A DNA stretch of 64,000 nucleotides from assembly GCA_023420895.1 (NCBI GenBank), contig JAEZUY010000021.1:1-64000 (forward strand). Direction: 5' to 3'. A model generated the notes under the pieces. The model did no database searches. It was not told the origin of the DNA and saw nothing but the letters and a program-made list of their open reading frames with translations. This DNA comes from Bacillota bacterium (GTDB taxonomy: Bacteria > Bacillota > Clostridia > Tissierellales > Gottschalkiaceae). This document shows, piece by piece, positions 7,581-15,926 of this stretch; the first letter of the stretch is position 1; every line of letters starts with the position of its first letter. Both the position numbers and the translations under genes were made by a program.

Positions 7581-8771
7581 TTACGCAGTCAGGACTTGTT
7601 CTATTCTGTTAAGGCCTTCTTTTATATTTTCCATAGATGTAGCGTATGAAAGTCTTACGAATTTATCGCTTCCGAAAGCTATTCCGGGAACTACTGCAAC
7701 ATTTCCTTTTTCAAGAACTAGCTTAGTGAAATCTAGTGAATCTTTTATTTCCATTCCCTGAACAGTCTTTCCTAGATATTCAGATATGTTTATCATTATA
7801 TAGAAAGCTCCTTTAGGCTTTATGCATGAAAGTCCTTTTATTTCGTTAACTCTCTCGCATGCGTAGTTCTTTCTCTTTTCGAATTCTTCTCTCATGCTCT
7901 CAACTGTAGACTGATCTCCTCTAAGACCTTCAATACTTGCATACTGAGCTATAGAGTTAGGATTTGAAGTTATATGTCCCTGAATATTCGACATCAGTTT
8001 TGCAATTTCTTTATTAGATGCTGTAAATCCTATTCTCCAGCCTGTCATAGCATAAGCTTTGCTCATTCCGTTTACAACGATTGTAAGATCCTTTATTTCA
8101 TCTCCGAATGATGCAATGCTCACATGTTTTCCGTCGTATATGAGCTTTTCGTATATTTCATCAGACACTACAAATATATTGTTCTCAACTGCAACTTCAG
8201 CTATAGCTTTAAGCTCTTCTTCTGAATATACTGTTCCAGTCGGATTTCCAGGACTGTTCAGAATTATAGCCTTAGTCTTTTCATTAACTGCGTTCTTTAA
8301 ATCATCTATATCAAATTTGAATCCGTTCTCCTCAGCAGTTTCCACTATAACCGGAACTCCTCCCGCAAGTTTTACCGATTCAGGATAAGACACCCAGTAA
8401 GGAGAAGCGATTATGACCTCATCTCCAGGATTGAGTATAGCTGTAAAAGCGTTTGAAAGCGACTGTTTCGCTCCCGAAGAAACGACTATGTTTTCCGGCT
8501 CGTAATCAAGGCCGTTGTCTCTTTTAAACTTCTCGCAAACAGCTTTTCTCAGTTCAGGCATTCCTGCTGTTGGAGTATATCTTGTCTGCCCCTGATTTAT
8601 TGCTTCAATAGCAGCATTTTTTATGTTTTCAGGTGTTTCAAAGTCCGGCTCCCCTACTCCGAATCCTATTACGTTTACACCTTTGCTTTTTAATGCGGCT
8701 GCCATAGCACTTATTTCCAGTGTAAGTGACGGTGCTATTTTAAGCGTTTTTTCCGATAAATTGTATTTCAT
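7581..8771 (-). CDS. Class I/II aminotransferase, aspartate aminotransferase type
   Basis: This PLP enzyme is of the aspartate/aromatic aminotransferase group (AspB/AspC-like, subgroup I-gamma). Visible motifs are GVGEPDFETPENI, YTPTAGMPELR, SSGAKQSL, NSPGNPTG, SDEIYEKL, and NGMSKAYAMTGWRIGF with the PLP lysine. A C-terminal Arg in RLSYATS would bind the substrate carboxylate. Length (396 aa) is typical. The ATG at 8771 is preceded by a seven-bp hairpin that separates it from a GGAAGG site about 30 bases upstream. Substrate preference cannot be told from sequence. It is followed ten bases later by an uncharacterised gene. Confidence 0.92.
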   Translation of the reverse strand: MKYNLSEKTLKIAPSLTLEISAMAAALKSKGVNVIGFGVGEPDFETPENIKNAAIEAINQGQTRYTPTAGMPELRKAVCEKFKRDNGLDYEPENIVVSSGAKQSLSNAFTAILNPGDEVIIASPYWVSYPESVKLAGGVPVIVETAEENGFKFDIDDLKNAVNEKTKAIILNSPGNPTGTVYSEEELKAIAEVAVENNIFVVSDEIYEKLIYDGKHVSIASFGDEIKDLTIVVNGMSKAYAMTGWRIGFTASNKEIAKLMSNIQGHITSNPNSIAQYASIEGLRGDQSTVESMREEFEKRKNYACERVNEIKGLSCIKPKGAFYIMINISEYLGKTVQGMEIKDSLDFTKLVLEKGNVAVVPGIAFGSDKFVRLSYATSMENIKEGLNRIEQVLTA

Positions 8772-8780
8772 TAGCAATTC

Positions 8781-8810
8781 GCTGTCTACTCAGACAGCTT
8801 CCCTTCCTTT
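8781..8810 (-). promoter_or_regulatory. Hairpin between ribosome site and start codon of the aminotransferase gene
   Basis: GCTGTCT and AGACAGC (8781-8787, 8792-8798) form a seven-bp stem with a four-base loop. It lies between GGAAGGG (8801-8807 reversed) and the ATG at 8771. With the hairpin folded the ribosome site is about a normal distance from the start. Unfolded it is about 30 bases away. This could tune translation, which is my inference. Confidence 0.5.
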
Positions 8811-8883
8811 CTCTTATTAAATTCTTAAAATGTCAAATTTGACTCGTTTTCTGTACATTAATTATTATATACTATTGTATAGA

Positions 8884-8950
8884 AATATTAAAGACCCGAG
8901 TTGGCCGCCGGCACATCGCCGGCATGGCTTTTCATCGGATCTTTAATATT
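8884..8950 (-). terminator. Terminator-like long hairpin after padR
   Basis: Outer arms AATATTAAAGA and TCTTTAATATT (8884-8894, 8940-8950) continue inward as CCCGA/TCGGA with one G-U pair on the minus-strand RNA. Inside is a second GC-rich stem, GCCGGC-ACATC-GCCGGC. The padR stop codon lies in the outer arm. The AAAGA..CGGGTCTTT layout is also used by the terminator at 24528-24551, but the nested GC stem here is unusual. Confidence 0.62.
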
Positions 8951-9323
8951 TTCCTTCTCTGTATATGTCTTTTTTTATAAGATTGAGCATATTGAGCGAA
9001 TCCACTAAATCGTCTTTATAAAGAAGTTTTATCTTCTTATAGTACTCGAACCCCTGAGGAGTGAGCTTGTAGTGTTTTCTCGATCTCCTGTCGGGCTCTT
9101 CCCACCATCCTTCTATATATCCGTCAGCTTCAAGTTTTCTCAGCATAGGATATATCATTCCGGGACTGGGTTCCCAGTAGTGGTTCATTCTGTTCCCTAT
9201 TTCATCTATTATTTCGTTTCCGTAAAAGCTCTTCTCATTGAGGAGATGGAGTATATAAAGTCTTGCAAAAGCTGTCGTGCTGAGCTTGCTCGGAAACTGT
9301 CTGCTTCTTTCATTCTTCTCCAT
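8943..9323 (-). CDS. PadR-family transcriptional regulator
   Basis: The 126-residue product has the PadR winged helix: LYILHLLNEKSFYGNEI (helices 1-2), SPGMIYPMLRKLEADGYI (recognition helix) and RKHYKLTPQGFEYY (wing). A short C-terminal helix follows for dimer contacts. Proteins of this family usually repress exporter or stress genes and respond to small ligands. Its start overlaps the end of the PHP gene by 14 bases, so the two are co-translated. No transporter gene is adjacent, so the target is not evident. Confidence 0.9.
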   Translation of the reverse strand: MEKNERSRQFPSKLSTTAFARLYILHLLNEKSFYGNEIIDEIGNRMNHYWEPSPGMIYPMLRKLEADGYIEGWWEEPDRRSRKHYKLTPQGFEYYKKIKLLYKDDLVDSLNMLNLIKKDIYREGKY

Positions 9324-10155
9324 TCGTCTTCATCCTCTCGTCGCGTCTCTTTTTAAGCGCATTGAATTCTTCTTCAGTCAGATAGTAGTCTCCTATCATC
9401 GGAACTCCGTCTATCAGCTTTCCGTGACAGTCGGATCCCGCCGACTTTAAAAGACCTCTGTCATCGACCAGTTTCTGAATTCTCTTTATAGTTTCTTCAC
9501 TGTGAATCGAGTGTATTACTTCCATTCCGTCTATATCGTACTGAAGTATCTCTTCTGCATATTCTCTGTGCCTTATGATTCCCGGATGTGCAACTATTGC
9601 GATTCCTCCGGCATTGTGAATGAGCTCAGCCGCTTCCGGAACAGTGATTTTCTTTCTCTCTACATCTCCCGGCTTTCCTCTGACAAGATATTTTTTGAAA
9701 GCGTCGTCCATATCCTCAGCATATCCCTTTTTCACAAGAACTCTAGCTACATGCGGCTTTCCGACTGAATCGCACTGAGCCTCTTTGAGAATCTCTTCAT
9801 AGCTTATGTCGATTCCCTCTTTTCTGAGGTTTTCTGCAATCTTCGCCCCTCTTTTCGTTCTCGCTTCAGAAAGCTCTTTAAACTTTTTCTTTAAATCTTC
9901 GTTTTCATAGTCTATGAAAAGACCGACTATGTGAACTTCGTCTTCTTTATAAAGACAGCTCATCTCAACTCCGGGAATTATATTGACTCCGTATTTTCTG
10001 CCTGCTTCAAACGCCTCTTCGAGACCGTTCACTGTATCATGGTCTGTCACTGCTATCGTATCTATATTCTTGTCCGCCGCCCATTTAACTGCCTCCTCAG
10101 GACTGAAAACTCCGTCAGATGCAGTAGTATGAACGTGCATATCGGCTTTAAACAT
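9310..10155 (-). CDS. PHP-domain phosphoesterase, TrpH/RNase AM type
   Basis: All PHP metal-site motifs are present in order: ADMHVHT, TDHDTVNG, PGVEMS, GKPHVARVL, VAHPG and GSDCHG. The 281-residue length and motif spacing match the TrpH/YciV group, which removes 5' nucleotides from short RNA or dephosphorylates 3',5'-nucleoside bisphosphates. It does not look like the PHP histidinol phosphatase (HisJ/HisK). The ATG has GGAGATGA upstream. It forms a two-gene unit with padR. Confidence 0.88.
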   Translation of the reverse strand: MFKADMHVHTTASDGVFSPEEAVKWAADKNIDTIAVTDHDTVNGLEEAFEAGRKYGVNIIPGVEMSCLYKEDEVHIVGLFIDYENEDLKKKFKELSEARTKRGAKIAENLRKEGIDISYEEILKEAQCDSVGKPHVARVLVKKGYAEDMDDAFKKYLVRGKPGDVERKKITVPEAAELIHNAGGIAIVAHPGIIRHREYAEEILQYDIDGMEVIHSIHSEETIKRIQKLVDDRGLLKSAGSDCHGKLIDGVPMIGDYYLTEEEFNALKKRRDERMKTNGEE

Positions 10156-10179
10156 AAATCATCATCTCCATTTTATAAA

Positions 10180-10204
10180 GACCGGAGAAATCTTTTCTCC
10201 GGTC
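10180..10204 (-). terminator. Terminator after spoVS
   Basis: GACCGGAGAAA pairs with TTTCTCCGGTC around a three-base loop. On the minus strand it is followed by TTTATAAAAT. It ends the unit whose last gene is spoVS. Confidence 0.75.
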
Positions 10205-10246
10205 CCATAGTGCAGCATCAGCTGCAGTATTAAACTGCAAATCTAT

Positions 10247-10507
10247 TTATCTCGGTTCAACTACTAATCTCATCGCAGTTCTTTCAGAACCGTCTATTTC
10301 TATATCCGTAAACGCCGGAACGCATATAAGATCGATCCCCGACGGCGCAACGAAACCTCTGGCTATAGCCACAGCTTTTACAGCCTGATTTAAAGCTCCC
10401 GCTCCTATTGCCTGAATTTCTGCTGAGCCTTTTTCTTTAACTACTCCTGCCAATGCTCCTGCTACCGAATTTGGGTTTGATTTTGCTGAAACTCTTAGTA
10501 TGTCCAT
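10247..10507 (-). CDS. spoVS: Stage V sporulation protein S (SpoVS)
   Basis: The 86-residue product is a near-canonical SpoVS: ILRVSAKSNPNSVAGALAG, AIGAGALNQAVKA, FVAPSGIDL and PAFTDIEI. The protein is a small Alba-like fold needed for spore coat and septation control in Bacillus, but is also found in organisms that do not sporulate. The ATG at 10507, eight bases after AAGGAG, gives exactly the usual length. It lies 45 bases after the MocR gene and before a terminator. No other dedicated sporulation gene is in the window. Confidence 0.95.
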   Translation of the reverse strand: MDILRVSAKSNPNSVAGALAGVVKEKGSAEIQAIGAGALNQAVKAVAIARGFVAPSGIDLICVPAFTDIEIDGSERTAMRLVVEPR

Positions 10508-10551
10508 TACGACCACTCCTTAACTGTATCTGTATTTTATATTCTGCATTT

Positions 10552-11994
10552 TTAGAGGAATTTGCTGTAGTCTTCTACGCTCAGTTCAGATCTTTTGTCT
10601 TTCTTTATGAAATTCTTAAGTTCTTCCGAAAGCTTTTTAAATGACCCTTCTATTTCTTCAGAATCCATCGATGTGACACTCAGTCTGAAATATTCATTGT
10701 CTTCAGACTCTGTACTGAATATCTTTCCCGGTGCAATCAGTATGTCTCTTGCTGCAAGATATTCATAAAGCGCTTCTGTAGACTGTCCGTCCGGAAGTTT
10801 AAACCAGAAGTTCAGCCCTCCGCTCGTATTCCAGTAACTCACATTTTTCGGGAGATATTTTTCTATAGCTTTAGACATTATTCTATGTCTGAGCTCATAA
10901 ACCTTGTTTATTCTCTTAAGGTTCTCATCCCATTCTCCCTTTCTCATATATACATTGAACGCTCTCTGTATGAGACCCGGAGTTGATATATCCGATATAT
11001 GTTTCGCTGAACTTATATCGAAAAGGAGTTCTTCAGGAATCACTATGAATGCAATTCTGAGTCCCGGCATAAAGAGTTTTGAAAAGCTCTTTATATATAT
11101 AACTCTCTCGTCTTCATGATTGTCAAGAGATTTCATCGCAGTGCTCTTTCTGCCTTTAAATTCAAGGTCGCTTAAATAGTCGTCCTCTATTATATAGAAT
11201 CTGTATTTTCTTGCAAGCTCCAAGATTTTCTTCATCTTTTCTTCTGAATACGAACATCCTGTAGGATTGTGGAAGTTCGGCATCAAGTATAGAAACTTCG
11301 GTTTCATAGTCCTGAGCTTCTGTTCTAAATCCTCAATGTTGAGTCCGTCTCTGTCGAGCTTTATATTTACAGTTTCTGCTCCTCTTGATTTAAATACTCC
11401 TATCGCTCCAGTATAAGTAAATTCTTCCGTAAAAACTATATCTTCAAAATCCACTAAAGCCTTCGAAATTATATCTATCCCCTGCTGGGCTCCCGAAATT
11501 ATCTGAATATTATCCTCTGTAGTATATATACCCAGTCCGCCGAGATAATCTCTTAAAGATTTTCTCAGAGGCAGATATCCTTTCGGATCCTGGTATGTGA
11601 AAGCGTGAGATTTATCGTGTTCTAATACTTCTATAATCGACTCTTTTATTTCATCTACAGGAAACAGATTCGGAGTCGGGGCAGTGCTTGCAAAATTCAC
11701 TGTCCCTTCCGGAATTTCTGACTCTTCCTCTTCCTCGTATATATCGTCGAGCTTTCTCGTATAAGAACCGCTTCCCACTATCTTATATATATACCCTTCT
11801 TCTTCAAGCTTATTATATGCATTTACTACGGTTATATTGTTTACACCGAGCTGTTTTGCAAAAGCTCTTATTGTAGGGAGCTTAGTGTCGGGCGGCACTG
11901 TTCCCTCGAGTATTAGATTTTTTATCTTCTCATATAGCTGGGCATAGAGGAACTGCTTGTCCTCCTTGTCCAGCTGAATGTCTTCTAGCGGCAA
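10552..11994 (-). CDS. MocR/GntR-type regulator with aminotransferase domain
   Basis: Residues about 12-80 are a GntR winged helix (LYEKIKNLILEG, KLPTIRAFAKQLGVNNITV, NKLEEEGYIY). The rest is a fold-type I aminotransferase domain: PNFHNPTGCSYS, IIEDDYLSDLEF and KSFSKLFMPGLRIAF with the PLP lysine. This is the MocR architecture, whose members (PdxR, GabR and others) sense PLP or an amino acid. The TTG start follows AGGAGGGAAAG closely. It is 12 bases after the first-listed M42 gene and probably part of that operon, so it may control the peptidase set. Its effector is unknown. Confidence 0.92.
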   Translation of the reverse strand: MPLEDIQLDKEDKQFLYAQLYEKIKNLILEGTVPPDTKLPTIRAFAKQLGVNNITVVNAYNKLEEEGYIYKIVGSGSYTRKLDDIYEEEEESEIPEGTVNFASTAPTPNLFPVDEIKESIIEVLEHDKSHAFTYQDPKGYLPLRKSLRDYLGGLGIYTTEDNIQIISGAQQGIDIISKALVDFEDIVFTEEFTYTGAIGVFKSRGAETVNIKLDRDGLNIEDLEQKLRTMKPKFLYLMPNFHNPTGCSYSEEKMKKILELARKYRFYIIEDDYLSDLEFKGRKSTAMKSLDNHEDERVIYIKSFSKLFMPGLRIAFIVIPEELLFDISSAKHISDISTPGLIQRAFNVYMRKGEWDENLKRINKVYELRHRIMSKAIEKYLPKNVSYWNTSGGLNFWFKLPDGQSTEALYEYLAARDILIAPGKIFSTESEDNEYFRLSVTSMDSEEIEGSFKKLSEELKNFIKKDKRSELSVEDYSKFL

Positions 11995-12005
11995 AACTTT
12001 CCCTC

Positions 12006-13016
12006 CTAGATAAGTTCCCTGATATTTTTATCTTTAAGCATTTCTGTAAGAAGCTTAACGCTTTCTTCAAGGTCTTCTTTATATACAGTTTCAACCGCTG
12101 AATGTATATATCTTGCCGGAACTGAAACTACTCCGGCCATAACTCCAGCTCTGCTCAGCTGCATAGCCGCCGAATCTGTTGCACCGTATTCAAGTATTTC
12201 AAGCTGATATTTTATCCCCTTTTCTTCTGCAAGCTCCTTCATGTATTTCTTCATCTTAGGATCGACCACTATTCCCCTGTCTTTGACTTTTACAGCCGCT
12301 CCTTCTCCGAGTTTCACTGCGAAAGCTTCGTCATCAGGAGTGTCTCCGCTTCCTGTAACGTCTACAGCTATTCCTATATCTGGCGCTATTCCGAAAGCCG
12401 CAGTAGCAGCTCCTCTCAGGCCTAATTCTTCCTGAACAGTGAAAACTACGTATATATCGTTATCAGATTTCTCTTCTTTTAAGTTTTTCATAGCTTCTAT
12501 AGCCATATAGCATCCTATTCTGTTGTCTATGCAGCTTGAAACTATTCTTCTGCTGTCTTCAGAGAATGTGTTCATATAAGTGCACATGTCTCCTATAGAA
12601 ACTATTTTTTCAGCTTCTTCCCTGTCTTTAGCTCCAATATCTATAAACATGTCTGAAAGCTTCATTTTCGCCATTTCAGCTTTTCCGTTCTTAGAAATGA
12701 CTCCTACAGTTCCGTCTTTGAATACGACTCTCTGGTGAAGAGAATTATAAGGACTGACTCCTCCGATATTAGTGAATCTCAGATATCCTTCTTTCTCTAT
12801 CTTAGTCACCATAAATCCTATCTGGTCCATATGAGCCGCAACCATTATCTTAGGTCCGTCTCCTTTTATTCTGCATATGAGATTTCCGAGATTGTCCGTT
12901 CTTATCTCATCTGCAAGATCTTTCACTTCTTCTTTTATAAATTCTCTGATTCCGTCCTCGTCTCCTGAAGGCGAATGGACAGATACTAAATTTTTAAACA
13001 GTTCGCTGTTAACCAT
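12006..13016 (-). CDS. M42-family aminopeptidase, third of three
   Basis: M42 (TET) peptidases are di-metal aminopeptidases that form dodecameric tetrahedra and trim short peptides in the cytoplasm. All ligands are visible: His62 in AAHMDQIG, the Asp of SCIDNRIG, the Glu pair of TVQEELG, the Asp of AVDVTGSGD and the His of RYIHSAVE. Length (336 aa) is normal. It starts one base after the middle M42 gene ends. The three adjacent genes are diverged paralogues of similar size. Confidence 0.93.
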   Translation of the reverse strand: MVNSELFKNLVSVHSPSGDEDGIREFIKEEVKDLADEIRTDNLGNLICRIKGDGPKIMVAAHMDQIGFMVTKIEKEGYLRFTNIGGVSPYNSLHQRVVFKDGTVGVISKNGKAEMAKMKLSDMFIDIGAKDREEAEKIVSIGDMCTYMNTFSEDSRRIVSSCIDNRIGCYMAIEAMKNLKEEKSDNDIYVVFTVQEELGLRGAATAAFGIAPDIGIAVDVTGSGDTPDDEAFAVKLGEGAAVKVKDRGIVVDPKMKKYMKELAEEKGIKYQLEILEYGATDSAAMQLSRAGVMAGVVSVPARYIHSAVETVYKEDLEESVKLLTEMLKDKNIRELI

Positions 13017-14009
13017 CTATTTTTCTCCTCCCAGTTCAGATATTATTGCGTTTAAAAGTTTCTTTGCTGCTTCTATATCTTTAGAAGACATCAGATTCAC
13101 AGGAGTGTATGCGTATTTGCAAGGCACTGAAAGTTTCATGACTTTGCTTCCTTCCGCCGCAATCTGATAAAGATCAGCTCCCGTTATATTCTTTTCATCT
13201 GATGCAGTCTGAATTTCTATTCCGTTTTTTTCCGCTATATCAGTGACTTTCTTTATGAAATCTCTGTCGAATACCGCACGGAGCTCTTTAACATTTACAA
13301 CAGGACCTTTTCCCATCTCCGCAGTTCCTGTCTCAGTGTTTATTCCGTCCAGAACTACAGTGCAGTCAGGCTCCACTTTCGCTCCTGCAACTCTCGCTCC
13401 GAATATTCTCACTTTGTCCATAACTGTAAAAGCTCCGTAAACTGAATATTCCGGTTCAGACTTTAAAAGTTCTATGAGCATGCTGCACGGAACTCTGCTC
13501 TCAAGCGCTTTCCCTTTTATTATATTTCCGCTGAAATCTTTAGTTTCGCTCCATATGCTCACATAGTCTCCGACTTTTACATGCTTTTCAGCATCTTCTT
13601 TGTTTTTTGCTCCGATATCTATATAAAGCTGATTTACAGAAAGCGCCTTCTTTCTCTCATCAGCTTTCTGAAGGTGTATAGGCTTTGCTCCTATGACTCC
13701 TGTCAGACCGTCTTTTCCTATTTTGACTATTTTAGAAACGAGTATTCTCTCATCGAAAGCTCCCGCTTTAGTAAATTTGAGAGTTCCGTCGCTGTTTATC
13801 TTAGTGATTATTCCTCCGATTTCATCCATAGCCGCAGACACGAGGATTTTCTTTCCGTCTTTCCTGCCTTTTTTAAAGACGATTACATTTCCGAGGCTGT
13901 CGCATTCTATGCTGTCTACATGGCCTTCAAGCTCCTGTCTGACTATATCTCTGACTTCTTTTTCCTGACCTGAAACTGCAGAGGCTTCTATAAGTTTTCT
14001 TAATAGCAC
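13017..14009 (-). CDS. M42-family paralogue lacking metal ligands
   Basis: The 330-residue product keeps the M42 fold and spacing (SAVSGQEKEV, MDEIGGIITKI, YIDIGAKNKEDAEKHVKVGD) but has lost the active site. AHMD has become SAAMD (residue 60 is Ala). FDDR has become LESR (169-172). The EE pair of TVQEE is MDK (197-199), and the last His is Tyr301 in KYAYTP. Only Asp221 remains. The frame is intact with a GTG start that overlaps the upstream gene by ten bases. It probably serves as a non-catalytic subunit or regulator of its two active neighbours in a mixed complex. Confidence 0.85.
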   Translation of the reverse strand: MLLRKLIEASAVSGQEKEVRDIVRQELEGHVDSIECDSLGNVIVFKKGRKDGKKILVSAAMDEIGGIITKINSDGTLKFTKAGAFDERILVSKIVKIGKDGLTGVIGAKPIHLQKADERKKALSVNQLYIDIGAKNKEDAEKHVKVGDYVSIWSETKDFSGNIIKGKALESRVPCSMLIELLKSEPEYSVYGAFTVMDKVRIFGARVAGAKVEPDCTVVLDGINTETGTAEMGKGPVVNVKELRAVFDRDFIKKVTDIAEKNGIEIQTASDEKNITGADLYQIAAEGSKVMKLSVPCKYAYTPVNLMSSKDIEAAKKLLNAIISELGGEK

Positions 14010-15043
14010 AGTATCTCCTCCAATCCTTCATCGCTCAGCTCAGCTATGAATCTCGCTATAAGCTGTCCTGTAGAAACTACGTCTTTCTCGCAGATAGTCT
14101 CTGTAGATGTGTGCATATATCTAAGAGGCACTGAAAGAAGCATAGTAGGTATTCCCTGGCGGGTTATCTGAATAGATCTCGCATCAGTTCCAGTCGGTCC
14201 TGCCGTAATCTCCACCTGATACGGAATATTGTACTCTCCCGCTTTTTTCATCAGAAGCTCTCTCATTCCGTGATGTATATTTCCTCCTAAAGTGAATCTC
14301 GCGCCTTTTCCCATTTCAACGCTGTCCTCTTCAGGAAGCTCCTGAGTTCTTCCGAAAGTGACATCTATTGCTATCGCAAGATCCGGATTTATTCCGAATG
14401 CTCCTGTAGCCGCTCCTCTCGTTCCGACTTCTTCTTCAACAGAAGCCACGAAAACCACGTCTAAATCGTGAGCATATTTTTTAAGCTCTTCTCCTGCAAC
14501 CAGAAGCGAGCCTATGCATGCTCTGTCGTCGAAAGTCTTCCCGCTTAAAAATCCGTTCTGAAGCTCTACAGCTTTTCTGTCTATAGTTATAGGGTCTCCT
14601 ATATCTACAAGTTTTTCAGCTTCTTCTTTTTCAATTCCCATATCTATTCTCAAATCCGGAATCATAACGGCTTTTCCGTCGTTAACGCTGTATTTTTCAG
14701 GCACTATTATTCCGTTCAGCTTTCCTCCGTCTGTATGAACTATTACGTCCTGATATATAAGTGTTCTAGGATCGAATCCTCCGAGTGTGGAGAATCTCAG
14801 TCTTCCGTCTTTATCTATATTGCTCGCCATAAGTCCTATCTCGTCCATATGGGCCATGAGCATTATCTTCTTCCCGCTTCCGTTTCCTTTCTTCACAGCT
14901 ATTACGTTTCCCATAGTGTCCTGAGTTATATCTTCTGCGAATTCTGAAAAGAACTCTTTCACAAGTTCGGACACTTCAAGGTCTTCATAGCCTGAAACTC
15001 CTGAAGCGTTGCTAAGAGCTTTAAGTTTTTCTTTTAGCTCCAC
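14000..15043 (-). CDS. M42-family aminopeptidase, first of three
   Basis: This is a complete M42 aminopeptidase of 347 aa. Ligands and base are His65 in MAHMDEIG, Asp172/173 in FDDR, Glu204/205 in VEEEVGTRG, Asp228 in AIDVTFG and His311 in RYMHTSTE. The GTG start at 15043 has GGAGGG upstream. It follows ispH by 43 bases and overlaps the degenerate middle paralogue by ten bases, so all three M42 genes are made together. Substrate preference cannot be read from the sequence. Confidence 0.94.
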   Translation of the reverse strand: MELKEKLKALSNASGVSGYEDLEVSELVKEFFSEFAEDITQDTMGNVIAVKKGNGSGKKIMLMAHMDEIGLMASNIDKDGRLRFSTLGGFDPRTLIYQDVIVHTDGGKLNGIIVPEKYSVNDGKAVMIPDLRIDMGIEKEEAEKLVDIGDPITIDRKAVELQNGFLSGKTFDDRACIGSLLVAGEELKKYAHDLDVVFVASVEEEVGTRGAATGAFGINPDLAIAIDVTFGRTQELPEEDSVEMGKGARFTLGGNIHHGMRELLMKKAGEYNIPYQVEITAGPTGTDARSIQITRQGIPTMLLSVPLRYMHTSTETICEKDVVSTGQLIARFIAELSDEGLEEILCY

Positions 15044-15085
15044 AAAAATCCCTCCATTTATGAATTTTTATTTTAAAAATATAAT

Positions 15086-15916
15086 CTATATAGCTTTAAG
15101 TTTTTCAACTGTCTCTTTTATTATCCAGTCAGGAGTCGATGCTCCCGCAGTAACTCCCACAGTACTGTACTTTTTAAATTCTTCCTCGTCTATCTCTTTC
15201 GCCTCTTCTATATGGTAGACATTGTCGCAGTTCTCTCTGCTTATCTCGGCAAGCTTCTTCGTGTTCGAGCTCTTTCTGCCGCCTATTACCACCATAGCGT
15301 CCACGTTTTTAGAAACCTCTCCGCATGAGTCCTGTCTTACTCTTGTAGCGCTGCATATAGTGTTGAAAACTGTCAGGTCTTTTATATATTTCTTAAGCTC
15401 AATTACGAGTCTGTCGAATTTTTCCTCAATCATCGTAGTCTGAACCATGACACATGCCGATTCCATAGGTTTAAGCCTCTGAATATCTTCCACGCTGTTC
15501 ACTATATAGGCATCGTTGTTGCACCATCCGTTTATTCCTATTATCTCAGGATGGTTTCTGTCTCCGACTATTATTATATTCGATCCCGCTTCGTAGCATC
15601 CTCTTGCTTTCTTCTGAAGATTTCTCACAAACGGGCATGTGCAGTCGATTATATTGTTTCCTCTCTCTTCAGCAATATCATAAACTGAAAGAGGAACTCC
15701 GTGAGATCTTATTATGAGATTTTTATTCTCCGCCTCATCAGGACTGTCCACCACTGTAAGCCCTTTATCTGCAAGATAGTCGACTACCTGGTCGTTGTGA
15801 ATTAAAGGTCCCAGAGAATATACATCGCTTTTCTCTTCAAGACTTTTCACAGTAGTGTCTATAGCTTTTTCAACTCCGAAACAGAATCCTGCGTTTTTAG
15901 CTATTATAACTTCCAT
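15086..15916 (-). CDS. ispH: 4-hydroxy-3-methylbut-2-enyl diphosphate reductase
   Basis: IspH (LytB) makes IPP and DMAPP in the last step of the MEP isoprenoid pathway using a [4Fe-4S] cluster. Cluster cysteines are Cys12 in AGFCFGVEKA, the Cys of DCTCPFV and the Cys of NTICSATR. Other family motifs are SLGPLIHN, RSHGVP and TAGASTPDWII. Length (276 aa) is typical, with no fused ribosomal S1 domain as occurs in some Clostridia. It lies 10 bases after plsC; the cmk-plsC-ispH order is common in this class. Confidence 0.96.
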   Translation of the reverse strand: MEVIIAKNAGFCFGVEKAIDTTVKSLEEKSDVYSLGPLIHNDQVVDYLADKGLTVVDSPDEAENKNLIIRSHGVPLSVYDIAEERGNNIIDCTCPFVRNLQKKARGCYEAGSNIIIVGDRNHPEIIGINGWCNNDAYIVNSVEDIQRLKPMESACVMVQTTMIEEKFDRLVIELKKYIKDLTVFNTICSATRVRQDSCGEVSKNVDAMVVIGGRKSSNTKKLAEISRENCDNVYHIEEAKEIDEEEFKKYSTVGVTAGASTPDWIIKETVEKLKAI

Positions 15917-15926
15917 CAGTACACCC

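Noticed and set aside
9310..10155. PHP protein as the missing histidinol phosphatase
   Set aside because: Motif order (GKPHVARVL, VAHPG, GSDCHG) and length fit the TrpH/RNase AM group rather than HisJ/HisK, and it is paired with padR, far from the his operon.
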